Assembly: GCA_021199795.1 (NCBI GenBank)
Contig: JAJQHJ010000038.1
Location: forward strand, 62,001 to 126,000
DNA length: 64,000 bases
Direction: 5' to 3'
From: Oscillospiraceae bacterium
GTDB lineage: Bacteria; Bacillota; Clostridia; Oscillospirales; Ruminococcaceae
Below the pieces are notes generated by a model that had not been told where the DNA came from, ran no database searches, and saw only the letters and a list, made by a program, of their open reading frames with translations. The translations under genes were made by a program, and so were the position numbers. Positions 5,828 to 14,628 of the stretch are shown one piece after another. Numbering within the stretch: the first letter of the stretch is position 1; each line of letters starts with the position of its first letter.

Positions 5828-8167
5828 GTGACCAATTTTGATAAGATATACCCCTCATCCGACTATACCGATGAATCAATAAACTCAATAAAGCAGGCTG
5901 TGAAAATAGCTTCCGACCTCGGTCACACCTATGTCGGCACCGAGCATATTCTTTTATCCTTTCTAAAAGACAGCCCGGCATATGCCGCAAGCGAGATTCT
6001 TTCAGGCTATGGCGTCAGCTACCAGGCTGTCAACAAGAAAATATGCGAAATGGTGGGCAAGGGAACAAAGCGCACTTCCCTTGACGTCGATTCATTCACT
6101 CCCGCCGCAAAGAGAAGCCTTAGATTTGCAAAGAAAACAGCAAATGATCATGGAATTTCAAAGGTGGGCACCGAACACATCCTGTATGCCATCTTAGGTC
6201 AGCAGAACTCCAACGCCGGCTGCATTCTGGGAGAGCTCACCGGTAACTCCTCCCGCATCTTTGCTAAATGCGCCGAAATGATAGAATCAGGCTCCAAAAG
6301 CCAGTTGCAGTCGTCCTATCGCAGCCAGCCAAAGTCTCCGAACCTAGAAAAATTCGGAATCGAAATGGTCAGAAAAGCAAGCCTTGGTGAATACGACCCG
6401 TGCGTGATGCGCGAAGCTGAAATCGAAAGGATTATAGGTATCCTCCTCCGCCGCCAGAAAAACAACCCCTGCCTGGTGGGAGAAGCAGGAGTCGGGAAAA
6501 CAGCCGTAGTTGAAGCACTTGCCGGAAGAATCGCAGATGGAAATGTCCCCGAACAGCTCCTGAATACGAGAATATATTCCTTAAGCCTCACCCAGCTTTT
6601 AGCCGGTGCCAAATATCGCGGAGATTTTGAGGAACGCCTGAAATACTGCATCGATGAAGCCGCCACCATCGACAGCATAATCCTATTCATCGATGAAATC
6701 CATATGCTTATCGGTGCCGGAGCGGCAGAGGGTGCAATAGACGCCGCAAATATCCTTAAGCCCATACTTGCCCGAGGCGAAATCCGTGTAATCGGAGCCA
6801 CAACCTATGACGAATATCGCAAGACAATAGAAAAAGACAAAGCACTCGATCGAAGATTCTCTCTGGTTCGCATCAATGAGCCGGATGAGGAAACAGCAAT
6901 CAGAATGCTCATGCGTCTTAAGCCTAAATACGAATCCCACCATTCGGTCAGAATCACAGACGAAGCCATAAGAAAGGCGGTAGAGCTATCCAGCCACTCC
7001 ATTCCAGACAGATACCTCCCCGATAAAGCGATAGATGTTCTGGATGAAGCGTGTTCATCTGTAAAGCTAGCTGCATTTACAAAAAGCCAGAATATGAAGA
7101 AGCTCAGTTCAAATCTGACCGGAATAACCGCAGAGGGACTGACTGAGCGATATCTTGATGAACTTAGCAGCAGGGTATATAAGCCCACTGTGACCGGTTC
7201 AGATATAGCAAGGTGCATAGCTTTACAGACATCAGTTCCCAGTGAGCAGGATCTGGTGCGCAATATCTCCTATATAGAAAACACCTTGAAGTCCCGCGTA
7301 ATCGGTCAGGACGAAGCCATTTCCGAAATAGTCAATGCCCTCCGTCGCTCAGGTTCAGGACTCAGGGACAAAAACCGTCCTATTGCCACTTTACTCTTCT
7401 CAGGACCCACAGGAGTAGGGAAGACCTCGCTTGCAAAAGCAGTTTCAGAAGCTCTATTCGGAAGTGAAGAAAAGCTCATCCGCCTTGACATGTCTGAATT
7501 TTCCGAGAAATATTCGCTTTCCCGCCTTATAGGTTCTCCTCCCGGCTATGTCGGAAGCGAAAATGGCGGAGAGCTGACCGAGCGTGTCCGCAAATCTCCA
7601 TATAGCGTCGTTCTCTTTGACGAGCTCGAAAAGGCGGACAGGGATGTTATCTCAATTTTGCTTCAAATCTGTGACAACGGCAACCTCACCGACTCCCAGG
7701 GTCGTCACGTCTCATTCCGAAATACCGTAGTCATCATGACAACCAATGTCACCTGCTCAAAATCCACCTCCTGTGGCTTTGTCCCATCTGAATATGAATC
7801 TTCCGACCGTTCAGCCCTCTCAAGACAGTTTTCAAGCGAGCTCATAAACCGGATAGATGCCGTCTGCAGCTTAAATCGCCTTTCAGAAGAATCCAGCCTT
7901 GAACTGACAAGGCAGATGCTTTTACAGCTTTCAAAGCGTGCTTTGACTGCCGGAGTCAGGCTCAACTATTCCGACGGCATTGAGAACTACATCCTCTCAA
8001 AGTCAAACACCTCCGAATTTGGCGCACGGGAGATACAACGCGTAATTGCGTCGGAAATTGAAAACCCTCTTGCCTATGAACTCTCAATCGGCAGAAGAGG
8101 GGAACTGATGTGTGAAATAAGTAACGGCAAGGTTCTGTTCAGAAGAAGCCTCGCCGTCTCTGCATAA
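5828..8167 (+). CDS. clpC: ATP-dependent Clp protease ATP-binding subunit, ClpC-like
   Basis: AAA+ unfoldase that feeds substrates to ClpP. Seen: 779 residues from GTG 5828, preceded by TGAGG. Order: double Clp-N repeat (about 5-140, with two HTYVGTEHIL-type motifs), AAA module 1 (Walker A GEAGVGKT, Walker B LFIDEIH), a short middle region, AAA module 2 (Walker A GPTGVGKT, Walker B LFDELEKAD) and a small C-terminal domain. ClpC proteins normally carry a UVR-type middle domain; here the segment between the AAA modules is short and shows no UVR pattern. The partners ctsR, mcsA and mcsB are not adjacent. Other frame starts (GTG 5807) lack a ribosome site. It converges on radA with a gap of five bases. 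Confidence 0.85.
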   Translation: MTNFDKIYPSSDYTDESINSIKQAVKIASDLGHTYVGTEHILLSFLKDSPAYAASEILSGYGVSYQAVNKKICEMVGKGTKRTSLDVDSFTPAAKRSLRFAKKTANDHGISKVGTEHILYAILGQQNSNAGCILGELTGNSSRIFAKCAEMIESGSKSQLQSSYRSQPKSPNLEKFGIEMVRKASLGEYDPCVMREAEIERIIGILLRRQKNNPCLVGEAGVGKTAVVEALAGRIADGNVPEQLLNTRIYSLSLTQLLAGAKYRGDFEERLKYCIDEAATIDSIILFIDEIHMLIGAGAAEGAIDAANILKPILARGEIRVIGATTYDEYRKTIEKDKALDRRFSLVRINEPDEETAIRMLMRLKPKYESHHSVRITDEAIRKAVELSSHSIPDRYLPDKAIDVLDEACSSVKLAAFTKSQNMKKLSSNLTGITAEGLTERYLDELSSRVYKPTVTGSDIARCIALQTSVPSEQDLVRNISYIENTLKSRVIGQDEAISEIVNALRRSGSGLRDKNRPIATLLFSGPTGVGKTSLAKAVSEALFGSEEKLIRLDMSEFSEKYSLSRLIGSPPGYVGSENGGELTERVRKSPYSVVLFDELEKADRDVISILLQICDNGNLTDSQGRHVSFRNTVVIMTTNVTCSKSTSCGFVPSEYESSDRSALSRQFSSELINRIDAVCSLNRLSEESSLELTRQMLLQLSKRALTAGVRLNYSDGIENYILSKSNTSEFGAREIQRVIASEIENPLAYELSIGRRGELMCEISNGKVLFRRSLAVSA

Positions 8168-8172
8168 AAATC

Positions 8173-9561
8173 TTAGTCTAACGCCACGCTGAAAGCCTGT
8201 CTCAGATTCGAGACCGGCACAATCTGAATCTTGTGTCCGCCCTGAATGCCGCTCATCCCGCTTCTCGGAACAATGCATTTTTCAAATCCAAGCCTTTCAG
8301 CTTCTTTTATCCTCTGCTCGAGGTGGGAAACGCTTCTCAATTCTCCTCCGAGCCCGATCTCTCCGAAAGCGATGACGTCGTCTCCGATGGGCTTGTCCTT
8401 AAGGGAAGAATAGAGAGCCAACGCCACCGGCAAATCCGCCGCCGGCTCATTGATCCTGAGCCCTCCGACGATGTTGACATAAATATCGAGATTTCCGAAA
8501 TAGAACCCGATCCGCTTCTCGAGGACAGCCGTGATAAGCCACACTCTGTTATAGTCAAACCCCGATGCCGACCTCCTCGGAACCTGAAGCCCCGATTTAG
8601 TCACAAGTGCCTGAACCTCTGCCAGGATAGGACGTGAGCCCTCCATGACACAGGCAACACAGCATCCGGAAACACCAGTCGGTCTTCCCTCAAGAAGCAT
8701 CTGCGAGGGATTCTTGACCTCAACAAGCCCTGAATTCTGCATGTCGAACATTCCTATTTCATTAGTAGAACCGAATCTGTTCTTTGCGGCTCTCAGGATG
8801 CGATAGGAAAGCGTCCTTTCGCCCTCAAAATAGAGAACGGCATCGACAATATGCTCCATGACCTTAGGACCAGCGATAGCACCGTCCTTGTTGACATGCC
8901 CGACTATAAAGAAAGGAATCTCCTCCGATTTCGCTGTCCTCATGAATAGCGATGTGCACTCTCTCACCTGTGTGACAGAGCCAGCCGACGAGTTCAGGTC
9001 ATTTATAGACATGGTCTGAATCGAATCTATGATAACGATATCCGGCTTGTTTTTTGAGATAGTTTCGCAGATGGATCTAGCATCCGACTCAGCCAGAAGA
9101 TAGAGATTTTCCGTGGTAACTCCAAGTCTTGAAGCCCTAAGCTTAATCTGCCTTACGGATTCCTCACCGGAAACATACAAAATCTCTTTGTCCCGTCCCA
9201 AGTATTCGCATATCTGTAGCAAGAGGGTCGACTTTCCTATTCCCGGCTCACCGCCGATAAGCACAACCGAACCCTTAACAAGCCCTCCGCCTAAGACCCT
9301 GTCAAGCTCCGAAATCCCAGTGTGATACCTTGTCTCGTTTTCCTTATCGATGGGGTCACTGAGATTCACAATCTTGTCGGCTAAATCAACTCCACCAGAG
9401 CTCTTAGATGAAAAGCCGGATGACTTTACAGCTGGTTGGAGTGTGACCTCCTCAAGAGAATTCCAGGCTCCGCAATTCGGGCATTTTCCGTTCCATTTCG
9501 GAGTTTCTGCGCCGCACTCGCGGCAGACATAGGCTGTACTTGATTTAGCCAATTCAAACAT
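8173..9561 (-). CDS. radA: DNA repair protein RadA
   Basis: RecA-like ATPase that promotes branch migration of recombination intermediates. Seen: 462 residues, normal length. N-terminal C4 zinc finger (CRECGAETPKWNGKCPNCG), Walker A GGEPGIGKST, the RadA signature KNRFGSTNEIG, and a C-terminal Lon-protease-like domain ending near residue 455. It lies directly downstream of cwlD on the minus strand (17 bases), probably co-transcribed. In many Firmicutes radA follows clpC on the same strand; here the two are convergent. Confidence 0.95.
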   Translation of the reverse strand: MFELAKSSTAYVCRECGAETPKWNGKCPNCGAWNSLEEVTLQPAVKSSGFSSKSSGGVDLADKIVNLSDPIDKENETRYHTGISELDRVLGGGLVKGSVVLIGGEPGIGKSTLLLQICEYLGRDKEILYVSGEESVRQIKLRASRLGVTTENLYLLAESDARSICETISKNKPDIVIIDSIQTMSINDLNSSAGSVTQVRECTSLFMRTAKSEEIPFFIVGHVNKDGAIAGPKVMEHIVDAVLYFEGERTLSYRILRAAKNRFGSTNEIGMFDMQNSGLVEVKNPSQMLLEGRPTGVSGCCVACVMEGSRPILAEVQALVTKSGLQVPRRSASGFDYNRVWLITAVLEKRIGFYFGNLDIYVNIVGGLRINEPAADLPVALALYSSLKDKPIGDDVIAFGEIGLGGELRSVSHLEQRIKEAERLGFEKCIVPRSGMSGIQGGHKIQIVPVSNLRQAFSVALD

Positions 9562-9578
9562 CCCTTTCGTTCCCGGAA

Positions 9579-10316
9579 CTATATTCCATAGTCTGAGAAG
9601 ATATATTCACAGATTCCCGAGAACAAGGTGAAAGCCACCTCGCTCTGGTATTCGTCAGTTTCTAGCTTATCCGCTTCCTCCTGATTCGAGAGGAAACCAC
9701 ATTCCGCCATAACGGCAGGACAATTTGCAAAGTGCAGAAGATATATCTCGCTTCCGACAGGCTTTGTCTCACGTTCGTTGTCAGGCTGAAGATACTTCAC
9801 AAAGCTGCTTTGCAGAATATCCGCCAGCTTCGCACTTTCTGAGCTTTCAGCAGTATAAAACATCTGCGCACCAGAATATTGCGAGTCAGTATAAGTATTC
9901 TGATGAACAGAGATGAAAATCGCATTGTCTATAGAATTCACAATCGCAAGACGGTTCTCCATGTCAGACTTCTTCTGGTTTCCTAAGCCTGTAACACCCG
10001 AATCGTGAATAGAAGTATCGGTAGATCTTGTGACGATGGTGTCAAACCCTGCCGCTTCGAGCATTCCCTGGAGCTTGAGCATAATGCTTAAATTTATGTC
10101 TTTCTCCTCAACTCCATTTATGCTCACACATCCGCTATCGATTCCGCCGTGACCGGCATCTAAGATTATAGTCGGGTAAATGCTATCTGCCTCAGCATCC
10201 ACAGGAATAACAGCAATCGGCTCATCCGCCGTACTCACAAATCCAAAAACCAGAAGAAACGCACAAAGCATCAGAATGAGTGCACCGACACGGTTAGTCC
10301 AAAGTCTTTTCAACAT
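9579..10316 (-). CDS. cwlD: N-acetylmuramoyl-L-alanine amidase, CwlD-type
   Basis: Zinc amidase that removes peptide side chains from muramic acid; in spore formers CwlD helps make the muramic lactam of the spore cortex. Seen: 245 residues with an N-terminal membrane/signal segment (about 9-28) and an Amidase_3 domain. Zinc and catalytic residues are visible in order: H in LDAGHGGIDSG, E in NGVEEKDINL, H in ISVHQN and E in MAECGFLSN. GGAGG lies nine bases ahead of the ATG. CwlD rather than another Amidase_3 protein is inferred from length, the single N-terminal anchor and the absence of wall-binding repeats. Confidence 0.8.
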   Translation of the reverse strand: MLKRLWTNRVGALILMLCAFLLVFGFVSTADEPIAVIPVDAEADSIYPTIILDAGHGGIDSGCVSINGVEEKDINLSIMLKLQGMLEAAGFDTIVTRSTDTSIHDSGVTGLGNQKKSDMENRLAIVNSIDNAIFISVHQNTYTDSQYSGAQMFYTAESSESAKLADILQSSFVKYLQPDNERETKPVGSEIYLLHFANCPAVMAECGFLSNQEEADKLETDEYQSEVAFTLFSGICEYIFSDYGI

Positions 10317-10395
10317 AAGAAAACCTCCGAAATCTGTTTTTACAAAACTTGTTTGTACAAACTATGAGGTTGTCTTATGAAATATTCCGGACGGA

Positions 10396-10962
10396 TTACT
10401 TCCCGTACACTATCTTTGACTTCATATCGTAGTTCTTATATCCGACATAGAAAGCAATATAGCAGGTAGCAAGGAAAACAAGCGGCAGAATCGTGATGAT
10501 TGCAAGCCCATACCACGGCAAATCTACCGCTGCCACAGTGGTGCTCACCCCATCAACAATCGTATTCGGAGCAAATAAATATGTCCAGGGCATGAAGTAG
10601 AACGCGAGCGTCTTATACCACGGATAGAAGTCGTATGAAACAACTCCGAATTTTGAGAGATAAACAAGTATCACAAAGATATAGTTGATCGCAGTCGGAA
10701 TCAGTCCCATGAAAAATCCGAAGTAGGAGTTATCCACGCCATCAAGCCTTGCATCCTTGATTCCGGCTTTTCTTCCCGCTTTCGAGCAGAAATCGCCGTA
10801 AAGGCAGATGCACGCACCGGTCGAGCATATCCCGAATACAACGCTCATGCCAACTCCGATGCTCTGATAAGCCATCGGGAAGAACATGACTATTACAAAT
10901 GCGGCAAGCTCACACACGATAAGGTAGAGTGCCGATTGAACCAAAAGCTTAGGTTTATTCAT
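10396..10962 (-). CDS. Membrane protein of unknown function
   Basis: Seen: 188 residues with about four membrane helices (roughly 9-28, 36-55, 85-105 and 150-175) and a charged loop with KAGRKAGIKDARLDG between the second and third. The ATG at 10962 is chosen because AGGGTGAT lies at reasonable spacing and because the frame upstream (to 11001) runs into its promoter. It ends 79 bases before cwlD. I do not recognise the family. Confidence 0.65.
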   Translation of the reverse strand: MNKPKLLVQSALYLIVCELAAFVIVMFFPMAYQSIGVGMSVVFGICSTGACICLYGDFCSKAGRKAGIKDARLDGVDNSYFGFFMGLIPTAINYIFVILVYLSKFGVVSYDFYPWYKTLAFYFMPWTYLFAPNTIVDGVSTTVAAVDLPWYGLAIITILPLVFLATCYIAFYVGYKNYDMKSKIVYGK

Positions 10963-10999
10963 AATGGTATCATCACCCTTGATAGAAATTCGTATAACC

Positions 11000-11028
11000 A
11001 TTATATATCATTTTCGGGAAAAGCACAA
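11000..11028 (-). promoter_or_regulatory. Promoter for the 10396-10962 membrane protein gene
   Basis: On the minus strand: TTGTGC (11028-11023), 17-base spacer, TATAAT (11005-11000). The -35 box is weak. It overlaps the upstream region of the divergent small gene at 11092. Confidence 0.5.
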
Positions 11029-11091
11029 TCCACAAATATAATTTTTCTGTCCGAAATGAGCATAATAATTCAAGAAAAGGAGGCTCAAAGC

Positions 11092-11271
11092 ATGAAGAAA
11101 ATCAAAAAAGGCGACAAGGTAAGAATCTACAGACCAAAGGGCGAGGTAATCCCTGTCTTCAAAGAAAACACGATAGTGGACAACTACACAGCAGAAAACG
11201 GCAGGGTGTATAATCGCTCTGAGGAGAATATACTTCTCGCCCGTGATGAAGTGGACGCAAATAAAAAGTGA
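11092..11271 (+). CDS. Small hypothetical protein, 59 residues
   Basis: Seen: ATG 11092 preceded by AAGGAGG at ideal spacing; the longer upstream frame has no ribosome site. The protein is basic at the start (MKKIKKGDKVRIYRPKG), then polar, with the look of a small beta-rich KOW/SH3-type fold. No membrane segment and no cysteines. Function unknown. It is divergent from the membrane protein gene and followed by a fresh promoter. Confidence 0.6.
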   Translation: MKKIKKGDKVRIYRPKGEVIPVFKENTIVDNYTAENGRVYNRSEENILLARDEVDANKK

Positions 11272-11300
11272 TTGCAAACGAGACGCCAAAGTAGTATAAT
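11272..11300 (+). promoter_or_regulatory. Sigma-A promoter for the 11367 gene and probably recD2-comF
   Basis: TTGCAA (11272-11277), 17-base spacer, TATAAT (11295-11300). The gene at 11367 is followed by recD2 after only 16 bases, so this promoter probably drives the whole unit. Confidence 0.65.
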
Positions 11301-11366
11301 CACAGTAACGCATTCTGACAAATCCGCATACTTTAGCACTAACTAAAAGTGTACGGAGGAGTCAGA

Positions 11367-11669
11367 ATGGTACTTATAAAATTAGCAATAGGTCTTGCAT
11401 TTGTGCTTGCGGTTTTCCTGGCGGTAGAACTCATCAATGAGCATTTCTGCCGAAATGAAACAAACCTGAAACCCCAGGCGGAGATAAGGATATACTATGA
11501 ATCAGAGTGCGAGTGCTTCGAGTGGCTGGTTGAGAGAATGAAAGAGTCAAAAGCCGTCCGGGACTGCAAGGCAAGGCTGATAGTCGTGGATTCGGTCAGG
11601 ACAGAAGAAAGCCGCAAGTGGCTAGAAAGCCTGCAAAAGAAAATGAATGGTGCATTCGATATTGAATGA
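11367..11669 (+). CDS. Small membrane-anchored hypothetical protein
   Basis: Seen: 100 residues from ATG 11367, with GGAGGAG eight bases upstream. An N-terminal hydrophobic helix (about 3-22) is followed by a soluble domain with alternating acidic and basic residues and a pattern YYESECECFEWLVERM, then LIVVDSV. I recognise no family. It is 16 bases upstream of recD2 and probably in the same transcript. Confidence 0.6.
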   Translation: MVLIKLAIGLAFVLAVFLAVELINEHFCRNETNLKPQAEIRIYYESECECFEWLVERMKESKAVRDCKARLIVVDSVRTEESRKWLESLQKKMNGAFDIE

Positions 11670-11685
11670 CTGAGGGAGTGAGAAA

Positions 11686-13917
11686 ATGGCAAAGTCTGAT
11701 GAAGTGAAGATTTCAGGTACTGTCGACAGTGTTACCTATCGCAATGACAGTAATGGCTTTGCCGTCATCACTCTCGACCTTGGCGACGAGCTTTTGACGG
11801 TTGTCGGCGACCTCGGAAACGTCGATGAGGGAGAAGAGCTGGAACTCACCGGCTCTTTCTCCGAGCACCCGAAATTCGGTCACCAGTTCAAGGCGGCTAG
11901 CTGTGTCCGCTCACTTCCTGTCGAGGTCTCGGCAATCCAGCGTTATCTTGCCAGCGGAGTAGTCAAGGGCATAGGACCAGTAACCGCAAAAGCTCTCGTC
12001 AAGAAGTTCGGTGAAGAGACCCTTGATATCCTTGAGAATCACCCCGAACGCCTGACAGAAGTGAACGGCGTAACCGAAGCAAAAGCCAAGAAATACTCAG
12101 AAGAATTCTTAAAAGTAATCGGCTTCCGGAACGTAATCGGCTATTTCTCGAAGCTTGGAACCCCAACAATGTATGGCGTCAGAGCCTGGAAGAGATATGG
12201 CGACAAGACGATTTCCCTCATCGAGCATAATCCCTATATACTCTGCGGCACAGGAGTTGAGATTCCGTTCATGACCGCCGAGGAAATAGCAAAGGATAAA
12301 GGCATAGCCCCCGACAATTATCTCAGACTTTCTGCTGGGATAAGATACGTCCTGAATGAAAACGCATTCTCCGGACACACCTGCCTCCCCAAGGACAAGC
12401 TCATCGATATAGCATCAGGCTTCCTGAATTGCGACAAGGAGCTTATAAACAAGACGATAGTATCCGATGCCGAGAACGAAAACCTCTACATCTACATAAA
12501 GAACGGCAAGCAGTATGTCATGCTGAAAGAATATTTCACCGCTGAGGACTATATTTCCCGCCGCCTTTCCATCATGAATTCCCTTGCATTCGACACAGGA
12601 ATCAACTATGATGAGGTAATAGACCTCGCTGAGGAAGAATTTGATATAACATATGAGGAAAAACAACGCCTCGCCATCAATACAGCTCTCTCAAAAGGCT
12701 TCATGATCTTAACAGGTGGTCCTGGAACAGGTAAAACAACAACTTTAAACGCAATAATCTCACTTCTTGAGCAGCAGGGTCAGGAGGTCTTTATCTGTGC
12801 GCCGACCGGCAGAGCTGCGAAAAGGGCATCCGAACTCACCGGCAGGGAAGCCATGACCATTCACAGGCTCCTGGGCGTAATCCCGTCCGATGGCGATCAG
12901 TTCCGCTTTGAGCATGATGAGGATAATCTCCTCGACTGCGACGCCCTTGTAATAGACGAAATGTCTATGGTTGATGTTCTCCTGTTTGAATCGCTCCTCA
13001 GAGCAATCAAGATAAACTGCAAGCTCATAATGGTGGGTGATAGCGACCAGCTTCCGAGCGTTGGAGCAGGAAATCTCCTCCACGATATCATAAAGAGCGG
13101 CACAGTCCCTGTAATCGCTTTAACTGAGATATTCCGCCAGGCAAGCGAAAGTGCGATAGTAACGAATGCCCACAAGATAGTCCGGGGCGAAATGCCAGAC
13201 CTAAGCCGCAATAACAGCGATTTCTTCTTCATGCAACGCCTTGATTTTGAGTCCTGTGCCGAGCTGACGGTAGATTTGTGCCTGAACAGGCTTCCCAAAA
13301 CCTATGGCTTCTCGCCTATAGATGACATCCAGGTTTTGACCCCAACAAGAAAAGGACCGCTTGGGACGGTGGAGCTCAACAAGCTTCTCCAAGCCCGGCT
13401 GAACCCACCCTCATATGAGAAGTCGGAGATAAAAACCCCGCAGTACACTTTCCGCCTCGGCGACAAGGTCATGCAGGTCAAAAACGACTATGAGCTTGAG
13501 TGGAAAAAGGGCAAGGAGGAGGGCTCCGGAATTTATAACGGCGATATCGGGGTCATCACAAAATTAAACGGCATATTGGGCATCATGGAAATAGACTTCG
13601 ACGGAAGAGTCTGCAAGTACGATACAAAAAACCTAGACAACCTTGAGCTTTCCTATGCCGCAACCGTACATAAAAGCCAGGGCTGTGAATTTGATGCAGT
13701 CATAATCCCAATACTCGGCGGCTATGACCAGCTTTATTTCAGGAATCTTCTCTACACAGCCGTAACCCGTGCCAAGAAGCTCCTGGTAATTGTAGGCTCC
13801 GCAAAGCGTCTTGAATTCATGATAAATAACAACAGAAGAATGAACCGCTACACCTGCCTTGAGGACATGCTCCGCAAAGACAGCTACAAAGATACAGAGG
13901 ATAGTCCCAATGAATAA
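11686..13917 (+). CDS. recD2: RecD2-type ATP-dependent DNA helicase
   Basis: Superfamily 1B 5'-3' helicase acting in DNA repair; the RecD2 type works without RecBC. Seen: 743 residues. N-terminal OB-like region (about 5-75), helix-hairpin-helix region (about 85-150), Walker A GGPGTGKTTT near residue 345, Walker B VIDEMSMVD near 425, motif III GDSDQLPSVGAG, and C-terminal motif VHKSQGCEFDAV with TAVTRAKK. This is slightly shorter than the Bacillus homologue. AGGGAGTGA precedes the ATG. The stop overlaps the comF start by eight bases, which suggests coupling. Confidence 0.92.
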   Translation: MAKSDEVKISGTVDSVTYRNDSNGFAVITLDLGDELLTVVGDLGNVDEGEELELTGSFSEHPKFGHQFKAASCVRSLPVEVSAIQRYLASGVVKGIGPVTAKALVKKFGEETLDILENHPERLTEVNGVTEAKAKKYSEEFLKVIGFRNVIGYFSKLGTPTMYGVRAWKRYGDKTISLIEHNPYILCGTGVEIPFMTAEEIAKDKGIAPDNYLRLSAGIRYVLNENAFSGHTCLPKDKLIDIASGFLNCDKELINKTIVSDAENENLYIYIKNGKQYVMLKEYFTAEDYISRRLSIMNSLAFDTGINYDEVIDLAEEEFDITYEEKQRLAINTALSKGFMILTGGPGTGKTTTLNAIISLLEQQGQEVFICAPTGRAAKRASELTGREAMTIHRLLGVIPSDGDQFRFEHDEDNLLDCDALVIDEMSMVDVLLFESLLRAIKINCKLIMVGDSDQLPSVGAGNLLHDIIKSGTVPVIALTEIFRQASESAIVTNAHKIVRGEMPDLSRNNSDFFFMQRLDFESCAELTVDLCLNRLPKTYGFSPIDDIQVLTPTRKGPLGTVELNKLLQARLNPPSYEKSEIKTPQYTFRLGDKVMQVKNDYELEWKKGKEEGSGIYNGDIGVITKLNGILGIMEIDFDGRVCKYDTKNLDNLELSYAATVHKSQGCEFDAVIIPILGGYDQLYFRNLLYTAVTRAKKLLVIVGSAKRLEFMINNNRRMNRYTCLEDMLRKDSYKDTEDSPNE

Positions 13918-14593
13918 AGCATTTAGCAGGCTTCTTAGCTTTGTCTATCCGAACCGCTGTGGCTTTTGCGGTGCGATCATCCAGCATGATAAACTGGTCT
14001 GCTTTAGGTGCGCCGATCGTGTCAATAAGGAAATCGAACGCTCCAGAACCCAGTTTCCTTTGTATCTCAGTGTCGGCGAGGTCAATTTCTCCGGCTGTTC
14101 AGCTGCCGGCAGTTATGATGGAGCAATCAGAGATGGAGTCCTTAGGCTTAAGTATCACTATGGTGATAATGCCGCAAAGTATCTCATTCCTGAGCTTCGG
14201 GACAATCTCCTGAGATCCGGCATCGTCTCCCAGTGCGACATGATAACATTCGTTCCGATGACCCGCACACGCAAGAATAAATACGGCTACAACCAAGCGG
14301 AAATAATTGCCAAGCTTCTTTCAAGAGAACTCGGAATCCCGGTTGTTAAGAATCTCATCAAAAAGAAGCACACCAGAAAAGCTCAACATGAGCAGTCGCT
14401 TGAACAGCGCAAAATTCTCGCATCAAAAGTATACAAAGCCGGCAGGAATAAGAAAGATATAACCGGCAAAACAATTCTCCTCTGCGACGACATAATCACA
14501 AGTGGAAGCACCTTGAGCGAGTGTGCGAAGGTGCTCAAGGACAGAGGAGTAGAAAAAGTCTACTGCGCCGTCCTGGCTCAGCTGGCAGAATGA
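13910..14593 (+). CDS. comF: ComF family phosphoribosyltransferase-like protein
   Basis: ComF proteins are needed for DNA uptake in competent bacteria; the exact biochemical role is unsettled. Seen: 227 residues from ATG 13910. An N-terminal zinc motif (CGFCG then CFRC, about residues 18-38) is followed by a phosphoribosyltransferase fold with the PRPP-binding motif LLCDDIITSGSTL near residue 190. The ATG lies within the last codons of recD2 with GAGGAT ahead of it. Pairing with recD2, and dprA elsewhere in the window, suggests retained DNA-processing functions. Confidence 0.85.
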   Translation: MNKAFSRLLSFVYPNRCGFCGAIIQHDKLVCFRCADRVNKEIERSRTQFPLYLSVGEVNFSGCSAAGSYDGAIRDGVLRLKYHYGDNAAKYLIPELRDNLLRSGIVSQCDMITFVPMTRTRKNKYGYNQAEIIAKLLSRELGIPVVKNLIKKKHTRKAQHEQSLEQRKILASKVYKAGRNKKDITGKTILLCDDIITSGSTLSECAKVLKDRGVEKVYCAVLAQLAE

Positions 14594-14628
14594 AAATAAT
14601 GCTTTCAGATTAACAAGGAGGTGCCTTT

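Noticed and set aside
10345..10365. LexA-type operator (GTTTGTACAAAC) upstream of cwlD
   Set aside because: The palindrome lacks the GAAC/GTTC half-sites of the Gram-positive LexA box, and cwlD is not an SOS gene.
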